Shown: one piece after another, positions 58,903 to 64,000 of the stretch
Layout of the letters: each line of letters starts with the position of its first letter
Numbering within the stretch: position 1 is the stretch's first letter
DNA from: JAIVJG01 sp964236735
GTDB lineage: Bacteria > Acidobacteriota > Blastocatellia > Pyrinomonadales > Pyrinomonadaceae
Reading direction: 5' to 3'
Length of the DNA stretch: 64,000 nt
Assembly: GCA_964236735.1 (NCBI GenBank)
Contig: CAXSFM010000012.1
Coordinates: forward strand, 83,481-147,480
Translations under genes and position numbers: made by a program
Notes under the pieces: generated by a model
The model's database searches: none
What the model was told of the DNA's origin: nothing
The model's input: only the letters and a program-made list of their open reading frames with translations

Positions 58903-61900
58903 ATGCCCGATGCACTCGACAAATTACTCGACGGTGTTCCGGCTACGTCCGCGCCGGCGGTGAGCGGCATCAGCGTGCCACGCGCGCCGCGTTTGGCTGC
59001 TGCTGCTGCTCCGCGCGTCCGTGCCGCCGCTTCTCCTGCTGCGCTGTCGTCGGACTGGCGCACGCTCGAAGGCTTCGCCGAAGGGCAAGGCTTTCACGTC
59101 ACCTCGCCGACGGGCGGACGATACAACTCCGGCTCGGCGCACTACGCCGCGCGTGCTGTTGATGTCAGGAAGCGCGACAAGACGCCCGAACAAATCGCCG
59201 CGCTCGATGAGGCGGCGCGTGCTGCGGGCTTTGTGGCGAGAGATGAGCGCACACGTCCGCCGGGACAAAGCGAATGGTCGGGGCCGCACTATCATCTTGA
59301 GGCGCGCACCGCTGCTCCTGTCGCCAGCGGTGATGACCTCGACAAAGTTCTCGATGCGGTTCCGGCCGCCGCGTCTGCCGATGACCTCGACAAGCTGCTC
59401 GACACCGTGCCTGTCGTCCGAACTGCCGCTGATGATGACGTGCTGACGACGACGAGCGCGCCTCGCTATCAACAGAGCGCGCTGCCTTCTGATCCGCACA
59501 CGCTGCCGCGTCTTTCTCTTCCTGCTCAACCGAACCTTGAAACATACGCAGGCCGACAACAACGCGACTTGATTAACTCGGAATCTAACAACGCCGATGC
59601 GCGCCTCATCTTTGATGTGCATCTGCCCGCCGGCGCGCGTGATTGGTCGCAAGTGGATGATAAGGGCGCGGTGCGCGCGGGCGTGCTGCAATATGCACAG
59701 ACGAATGACATCCCCGAAGGCTATACGCGGAAGTGGCTCGATGCACACGCCGAACAACTGCACTTCAACCAGAACGGCAAACCCGTGCAGCCCGCTGATC
59801 TGATTTACGACGGCTCGCCGCATTACGATTTCGAGAAACGAAGTTTGCGCGTCTCCGCTCAACTACCAATTTTTAAGAAGTTGCGCGACGACTACATGGC
59901 GAGTCTGCCAGCCGCTGACAAGTTCGGTGAATGGCTCTACGGCTCTCAAGAGAGTTTCGGCGAGAAGGCTTTGGACGCTTGTCTGCCCGTCGTTCACGGC
60001 GCGGCGAAAGTGGCTGATGTCGTGTCGCGTCCTTTCTCCGCTGTTGATGCAAGCGTGTGGTCGAGAGTCAATCGTCCGGGCATCATCAACAAGCTCGAAG
60101 CGATAACAAATCCTTTCGACGCGCAAGCCCACTCCGCCGGTTATGACGCGCTCAAAGGCGAGACGCCCGCCGACGCGCATAATCCCGTAGCTTCCGCCGT
60201 GCGAAACAATGCGACGCTCAAAGCGACGGGCTTTGATTCGCTGGCGGGCGGCATCACCGAGGCTCTGACCTCTCCGTCTAACCTCGTGCTGGCTGGCGCT
60301 GGCAAAGCTGGCATGGAAGCTCTCAAGGGCACGCGCGCGGGCGCGCAACTGGCCGAAGCGATGGGCGGAGGCGTTCGTCTCACGGAATTCTTCAATCGAG
60401 GTGGGCGCGTGCTCGACATCGAACGCGCGGCGACGACCGGCACAAAGGCTGCGGACGGTTTGCTCGTGACGTTGAAAGATGAAGTGGGCAATCTGTCTCA
60501 TGTGAACACGGCGACGGGTGAAGTCACGGAAGTTAAAACGCTCCCGCGCATCATGGGCATGACAGTGCACGAAGCATTGGCGAAGTATCCAAAGCTCGAT
60601 GAGTACGTGGCGCACTCGCTCCAGAACGCAGAAGAACGAGCTGCGTCGTTTGAGGCCGAAGCGGGGCGCGCTGATCTGCCTGACGATTACAGACAGACGC
60701 ACGCGGAAGAGGCCGCACGCGCGCACGACGAAGCGGCATATTTGCGCGACGTGCAAGCTGCGATTGAGGAAGCACGAACGCCGTCCGCGCCTGTCGAAGC
60801 TGATGCGCCTGCTGATGCGCTCGACCAAGTTATTGACTCTGTTCCGGCAGATGAGAAGTTCCCCTACACGAAACCTTCTCTTGCGCGGCGCGCGGCTCGC
60901 CAGTTCGTCAACGCTTACAACCTCCCGAAGAGCGTGCAGGCGTCGGCGGATTTGTCGGCGACGCTGCGGCAAGGTTTAATTTCATTAGCTGCACATCCAT
61001 CATTCATCCGTGATGTGATGGAGAATCAGGTTAAAGCCTTCGCCTCGCAAGACGCTGCGGACGCGCTCAAGGATGCGATTCTTAATCACGGTGACTACCC
61101 TTTAATGCGAGACTCCGGGCTGTATCTTTCGAGCGTGCGAGGCTCCGCACCTGAAGAGGTGTTTTCGTCGCCGTGGTCGGACAAGCTGCCCATCGTCAAA
61201 CAATCCGACCGGGCGTACTCTGCCGCGCTCGACACCGTGCGCGTCAAGTCGTTCGAGATGTACGCGGCTGAATTGCGCGCTGCCGGTGTCCATGATGAAA
61301 AGGCCTTCTCCGACATCGCGCACTGGATCAACCGTGCGACTGGATGCGGCGAAGGAAAGTTGGTTGACGCGCTCGCACCTATCCTCAACGTCCCGGTGTT
61401 TTCTCCGCGCCTGACGGCCTCACGCTTCCAAGTTTTGAATCCCGTCTTTTACATGAAGATGACCCCTGCCGCCCGGCGCATCGCGGTTAGAGAAATGATG
61501 CGCTCGACGGCCACCGTGTCGGCGACGGTCGGGCTGGCTGCTCTGGCGGGCGCGCACACCTCGATTGATCCGCGTAATGCCAACTTCGGGAAGATCGTCG
61601 TCGGCAACACTCACCTCGATGTTGGCGCGGGCAAGTTGCAAGCCGTGCGCTACATGGCGCAGATGACGGATGCGTTCGCGCGTGAAGCGAAGGGGCAGAA
61701 GGTTGATCCGAAGTGGACGCCGACGGCAATTACCATGCGCTTCATGCGCTCGAAGTTGGGGCCGCTGCCCTCCTACGCGGTGGACGTGGTGACCGGCAAG
61801 GATTACAGCGGCCAGCCTGTGGAATGGAAGAGACGCGCCGCACAGATGGCCGTCCCGTTCGTGGTGTCTGATTTGTACGAAGGCTGGAAAGACTCGGGCG

Positions 61901-62061
61901 CGTGGGGCGCGCTGAAAGCATCGCCGTCCATCCTCGGCATCGGTGTTCAGACTTACAAACGCGGCGGCTTTGGCGACGGCGGTCGCTTCAACAAAGGCCG
62001 CTCGCACTCGTACACGAACAGCGACCCGGTAGAGGACGCTTCTACCAATGCACGACCGTAA
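58903..62061 (+). CDS. large phage polyvalent protein with M15-like peptidase domain
   Basis: A 1052-aa protein; GAGG lies about ten bases before the ATG. Residues about 50-133 show an M15 D-Ala-D-Ala-carboxypeptidase/endolysin pattern: SGSAHYAARAVDVR (H80, D87) and WSGPHYHLEAR (H129, H131). The motif DxLDKxLDxVP occurs four times (residues 3-13, 144-154, 160-170, 638-648), framing domains. The C-terminal half is helical (LAAHPSFIRDVMENQVKAF, FQVLNPVFYMKMTPAARRIA) and resembles large polyvalent virion proteins that enter the cell with phage DNA. The gene is intact although its upstream neighbour is broken. No capsid or terminase gene is in view. Confidence 0.75.
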   Translation: MPDALDKLLDGVPATSAPAVSGISVPRAPRLAAAAAPRVRAAASPAALSSDWRTLEGFAEGQGFHVTSPTGGRYNSGSAHYAARAVDVRKRDKTPEQIAALDEAARAAGFVARDERTRPPGQSEWSGPHYHLEARTAAPVASGDDLDKVLDAVPAAASADDLDKLLDTVPVVRTAADDDVLTTTSAPRYQQSALPSDPHTLPRLSLPAQPNLETYAGRQQRDLINSESNNADARLIFDVHLPAGARDWSQVDDKGAVRAGVLQYAQTNDIPEGYTRKWLDAHAEQLHFNQNGKPVQPADLIYDGSPHYDFEKRSLRVSAQLPIFKKLRDDYMASLPAADKFGEWLYGSQESFGEKALDACLPVVHGAAKVADVVSRPFSAVDASVWSRVNRPGIINKLEAITNPFDAQAHSAGYDALKGETPADAHNPVASAVRNNATLKATGFDSLAGGITEALTSPSNLVLAGAGKAGMEALKGTRAGAQLAEAMGGGVRLTEFFNRGGRVLDIERAATTGTKAADGLLVTLKDEVGNLSHVNTATGEVTEVKTLPRIMGMTVHEALAKYPKLDEYVAHSLQNAEERAASFEAEAGRADLPDDYRQTHAEEAARAHDEAAYLRDVQAAIEEARTPSAPVEADAPADALDQVIDSVPADEKFPYTKPSLARRAARQFVNAYNLPKSVQASADLSATLRQGLISLAAHPSFIRDVMENQVKAFASQDAADALKDAILNHGDYPLMRDSGLYLSSVRGSAPEEVFSSPWSDKLPIVKQSDRAYSAALDTVRVKSFEMYAAELRAAGVHDEKAFSDIAHWINRATGCGEGKLVDALAPILNVPVFSPRLTASRFQVLNPVFYMKMTPAARRIAVREMMRSTATVSATVGLAALAGAHTSIDPRNANFGKIVVGNTHLDVGAGKLQAVRYMAQMTDAFAREAKGQKVDPKWTPTAITMRFMRSKLGPLPSYAVDVVTGKDYSGQPVEWKRRAAQMAVPFVVSDLYEGWKDSGAWGALKASPSILGIGVQTYKRGGFGDGGRFNKGRSHSYTNSDPVEDASTNARP

Positions 62062-62078
62062 ATGGAGAATTGGTTTCA

Positions 62079-62336
62079 ATGACTATCAAGATGCAACGTG
62101 TGACACATAACAGCCGTTTTCTCAGCCTCGGCTATGACCTTGAAACGGAGACTCTGGCCGTCGAATTCGCTCCCGGCGTAGTGTGGCATTACTCGAACGT
62201 CTCGGCGTCCCAATGGGAGCGCATGGGCGGCGTTGACGCCGGCGCTGTTCTGGATGGTCTGGAATATGTGGCGCGCAAAAACAACACGAAGCGGCGCGTG
62301 ATGGAGCAGCACGTAGTTGATCGAGTGGCTGGATGA
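62079..62336 (+). CDS. KTSC domain protein
   Basis: An 85-aa protein. The KTSC pattern is visible in TIKMQRVTHNSRFLSLGYD, TLAVEFAPGVVWHYSNVSA and WERMGGVDAG, which corresponds to the usual SS-x-I-x-x-x-x-Y / Y-x-V-x-Y arrangement. KTSC domains are found in phage and plasmid proteins and in some nucleic-acid enzymes; the function is not known. It follows the polyvalent gene by 17 bases. Confidence 0.75.
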   Translation: MTIKMQRVTHNSRFLSLGYDLETETLAVEFAPGVVWHYSNVSASQWERMGGVDAGAVLDGLEYVARKNNTKRRVMEQHVVDRVAG

Positions 62337-62416
62337 GCGCCTGCCCAATGAGACTCAAACCGAAGAACGAGAAACAGCAGCCATCACTTTTCGATGATCT
62401 GCCGATGGCGAGTTGA
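62333..62416 (+). CDS. 27-aa open frame coupled to the KTSC gene
   Basis: A short frame starting at an ATG that overlaps the KTSC stop (ATGA). The product is MSACPMRLKPKNEKQQPSLF followed by DDLPMAS. Coupling and position favour translation, but the length gives little statistical support. It ends four bases before the similarity to attC begins, so it is the last item of the phage-derived block. Confidence 0.3.
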   Translation: MSACPMRLKPKNEKQQPSLFDDLPMAS

Positions 62417-62419
62417 AGT

Positions 62420-62466
62420 AGATGAAAGCAACGCTATTCGCGGTCGGGTTGAATGACTTGTTGGGC
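62420..62466 (-). other. truncated attC site (left half only)
   Basis: On the minus strand GCCCAAC (62466-62460, RYYYAAC) is followed by text sharing ACCCGACCGCGAATAGCG with the complete attC at 63306-63409. The matching second half with GTTRRRY is absent; the phage-derived block begins instead. The stop codon of the TIR-like frame lies inside this site. Confidence 0.65.
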
Positions 62467-62895
62467 GCACGCGATTGAGGAGAGCAGTTGTGCATATGCT
62501 TCATCCTTTGTAGCAAAGCGTCGAAAGTCTACATACGACTCTGAGGGCATCCACTCTGGCACTTGAGCTTCTCCCATGAAAAGCAACATGAACATTCCTC
62601 GCCCCTTGCCCCCATCAATCATGCTCCTCTGCACTCCAACTTCCCGAAGAACCCAGTGCGCTTCGTTTGTCACTTGAGAAATAAGAACAACCACAGCATC
62701 AAAGTTAGAACCAGCAAAGGAGAGGCGTTCAGCTAACGTGTCAGCTATGGGAAAGCAATCAACCACCGATAAGCAGGTCTCATGGCCAGCTCGCTTCAAG
62801 ATAGCGACCAAATCCTCCCGTATCTCGATGGCGCGGAACTGCCGTTGTTTTTCTTCTGGCGCGATTAACGTAAACCGTATGATTGCCGCCTTCAC
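62434..62895 (-). CDS. TIR-like domain fragment joined to an out-of-frame HicA tail
   Basis: The open frame encodes 153 aa from a GTG. Residues from about 60 resemble the C-terminal two thirds of a TIR domain: VVDCFPIADTLAERLSFAG, FDAVVVLISQVTNEAHWVLR, then a hydrophobic LLFMGEAQVPEW and YVDFRRF. The first TIR strand and loop are missing. Residues 24-40 (EIREDLVAILKRAGHE) are the normal end of HicA, reached from hicA only after a frameshift. The first 23 residues are an out-of-frame reading of hicA. I read it as the 3' part of a damaged hicA-TIR fusion in an integron cassette. Confidence 0.6.
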   Translation of the reverse strand: MKAAIIRFTLIAPEEKQRQFRAIEIREDLVAILKRAGHETCLSVVDCFPIADTLAERLSFAGSNFDAVVVLISQVTNEAHWVLREVGVQRSMIDGGKGRGMFMLLFMGEAQVPEWMPSESYVDFRRFATKDEAYAQLLSSIACAQQVIQPDRE

Positions 62896-62950
62896 GCAAC
62901 ATTTCGCAACCGTGCGCTTCCAAATGTCGAATCAAGTCGCGGCGTTTCAT
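62780..62950 (-). pseudogene. hicA: frameshifted HicA toxin
   Basis: ATG 62948-62950 overlaps the hicB stop (ATGA). The product starts MKRRDLIRHLEAHGCEMLRE, then GGNHTVYVN and TTAVPRHR, the complete HicA dsRNA-binding-like core with its catalytic histidine. After VPRHR the frame departs into DTGGFGRYLEASWP and stops. The usual REI-x-x-x-L tail is found in the neighbouring frame, as if a GA dinucleotide were lost in CATCGAGATA. HicA is an mRNA interferase; this version may be inactive. Confidence 0.75.
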
Positions 62951-63171
62951 ACGGCTGCCATCAACAACGGCTCACGAATCACTTCCACGCCGATAAGTGT
63001 TTCTTCAGCAAGTTCACGATTTGCTTCCAACACGAGCGCGATTGCTTCTTTCAGGTTTTCGCGGGCTTCTTCTAAAGTGTCGCCTTGCGTATTTGCTCCG
63101 GGCAATTCTTCGACGTATCCGATGTAGCCTTCAGGCACTTTTTGAAACACAGCAGTTAAAGTAAATTCCAT
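62947..63171 (-). CDS. hicB: HicB family antitoxin
   Basis: A 74-aa protein of the short HicB type: MEFTLTAVFQKVPEGYIGYV, then LPGANTQGDTLEEARENLKE, the degenerate RNase-H-like fold. No helix-turn-helix is attached. GGAGG lies ten bases before the ATG. It precedes hicA with an ATGA overlap, the less common gene order. It lies inside a cassette bounded by attC sites. Confidence 0.88.
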   Translation of the reverse strand: MEFTLTAVFQKVPEGYIGYVEELPGANTQGDTLEEARENLKEAIALVLEANRELAEETLIGVEVIREPLLMAAV

Positions 63172-63305
63172 AATGTTGTTGCCTCCATTTCACGTAAGTT
63201 TAGCACGTCGAGATAAACACGCTCAATAAAGTGAAGATGTTTAAGAAAACACGCCGTTTGTTTTTCTTGTTTCAAAGAGCAAGACGTTTGATTTCACCAC
63301 GAAAC

Positions 63306-63409
63306 GCCGAACGCCCGGCATCACCCGCCGCGCACACGACTAAACAAGCATTCAAGTCTTGCGGATGAAGGCCGCGCTATTCGCGGTCGGGTGCATGCCG
63401 TTGTTAGGC
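63306..63409 (-). other. integron attC recombination site
   Basis: On the minus strand the site runs from GCCTAAC (63409-63403) to GTTCGGC (63312-63306). The ends pair as AACGGCATGCACCCG against CGGGTGATGCCGGGCGTT, with one unpaired extra G, the extrahelical base expected of attC. The central text CGACCGCGAATAGCG forms a second imperfect stem. The brnA stop codon (TAA) is part of the first core. R' is GTTCGGC, not GTTRRRY, so it is slightly degenerate. Confidence 0.8.
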
Positions 63410-63637
63410 ATCGCCTTTGGAGCTAGAGGCAGGCTGATTCTCTTTGGTTACTCTGATCAGAAATCGCAACGCCTCATTCACTGCCTCGGCATCTGGAAAC
63501 ACTTCCGCTACATCAGGCTCTAAACGGATCACTCCGCCGAAACTCTTTCGCCCAAGCCCTAGCTTTCTCACGCGCAAGTTTCGCAAATCATACTCCGGGC
63601 GAAGTTCATCATTCATTTCTGTTTCAACCTTCTTCAT
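63404..63637 (-). CDS. brnA: BrnA-type antitoxin
   Basis: A 77-aa protein: MKKVETEMNDELRPEYDLRN, GRKSFGGVIRLEPDVAEVFP and NEALRFLIRVTKE form the compact BrnA DNA-binding fold (ribbon-helix-helix-like end). It neutralises BrnT and represses the operon. Its start overlaps the end of brnT by 14 bases, and its stop is within the attC core, as is common in integron cassettes. Confidence 0.82.
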   Translation of the reverse strand: MKKVETEMNDELRPEYDLRNLRVRKLGLGRKSFGGVIRLEPDVAEVFPDAEAVNEALRFLIRVTKENQPASSSKGDA

Positions 63638-63896
63638 ATGTTTCTCGCTCGCTTCTGGTTACTTCTCTGGCACTTATCAACCGAGCTGAATCGCCTCGTT
63701 CCGTGTACGAGACGATTAGCCACCGGCTCTGCTGCGACTCCCCGATGATAATATAGCGATGCTCGTCGAAGGAATGGTCGGGATCGTAAAAATCAACGTA
63801 CAGCGGATCATCGAAGACGGTCTTCGCCTCTTCAAACGAGACTCCGTGCTTCGCAAGATTAGCTGTTGCCTTTTCCTCATCCCACTCGAATTCCAT
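63624..63896 (-). CDS. brnT: BrnT-type toxin
   Basis: A 90-aa protein with the BrnT opening MEFEWDEEKATANLAKHGVS and FEEAKTVFDDPLYVDFYD, then RYIIIGESQQSRWLIVSYTE and RLISAREVTRSERETYE. BrnT is a ribosome-dependent or free RNase of the RelE fold group. A TATACT box (63908-63903) lies seven bases before the ATG on the minus strand, so the cassette may carry its own promoter. Confidence 0.88.
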   Translation of the reverse strand: MEFEWDEEKATANLAKHGVSFEEAKTVFDDPLYVDFYDPDHSFDEHRYIIIGESQQSRWLIVSYTERGDSARLISAREVTRSERETYEEG

Positions 63897-63943
63897 GGGC
63901 GCAGTATACCATCAGTGATTTCGAGGCTTCGACGGCGAAAGAT

Positions 63944-64000
63944 GCCTAACGCCCGGCATCACCTGCGCCCACGTTCAACGTACATGAGAGACTCCGTGTG
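63944..64000 (-). other. right half of the next attC site, cut by window
   Basis: The minus strand reads TGATGCCGGGC then GTTAGGC (63950-63944), a perfect GTTRRRY core, followed by the start of the brnT cassette. The text GCCCGGCATCACC is shared with the complete attC at 63306-63409. The other half lies beyond the window. Confidence 0.75.

Overview
The window is 64 kb of chromosomal DNA, moderately GC-rich and tightly packed. It reads as an Acidobacteriota genome, probably from the Blastocatellia/Pyrinomonadaceae side. The grounds are paired M16 peptidases, a DUF4214 secreted protein, many Sec-exported proteins of unknown function, a fused transaldolase-glucose-6-phosphate isomerase and short overlapping operons. 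The lineage is inference; no rRNA gene is present to confirm it.

Layout. 1-4.6 kb (minus): the 5' part of a UbiD-type decarboxylase, a secreted HEAT-like protein and an inactive/active M16 peptidase pair. 4.85-15.5 kb (plus): an FHA-transmembrane-trypsin-like protease, a GT39 glycosyltransferase and a translationally coupled trio (secreted unknown, secreted alkaline-phosphatase-superfamily protein, flippase-FtsX fusion). 15.6-22.2 kb (minus): an M24 peptidase, gamma-glutamyltransferase, and a GNAT/M20/enolase-superfamily trio matching the N-succinylamino-acid racemase pathway. 22.3-28.4 kb (minus): a complete SUF operon headed by an Rrf2 regulator behind a near-consensus promoter, with 24-bp tandem repeats upstream.

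28.4-33.9 kb is an accessory island: a tyrosine recombinase with no ordinary start codon, small phage-like proteins, a nuclease-fold protein, and two 185-bp direct repeats (about 94 % identical) 2,942 bp apart. 33.9-45.4 kb (minus): a DUF4214 protein, then an oxidative pentose-phosphate operon (tal-pgi, gnd, zwf, opcA, glk, pgl). 45.7-50.3 kb: an ATP-grasp protein, tRNA-Phe, a candidate orphan small RNA, an SGNH hydrolase and an amidohydrolase. 50.3-57.9 kb (minus): trpG-D-C-F, a diguanylate cyclase, trpB-A, then recA. trpE is absent.

58.0-62.4 kb (plus) is a phage-derived block: a twice-frameshifted gene, a 1052-aa polyvalent protein with an M15-like domain and a KTSC protein. It abuts a truncated attC site. 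62.4-64.0 kb (minus) is an integron-type cassette array without an integrase gene in view: HicB/frameshifted HicA joined to a TIR-like fragment, then BrnT/BrnA, separated by an attC site with a characteristic imperfect stem. The least ordinary pieces are the direct-repeat island, the cassette array with its damaged hicA-TIR gene, the flippase-FtsX operon, the candidate small RNA and the iterated repeats before the suf promoter.
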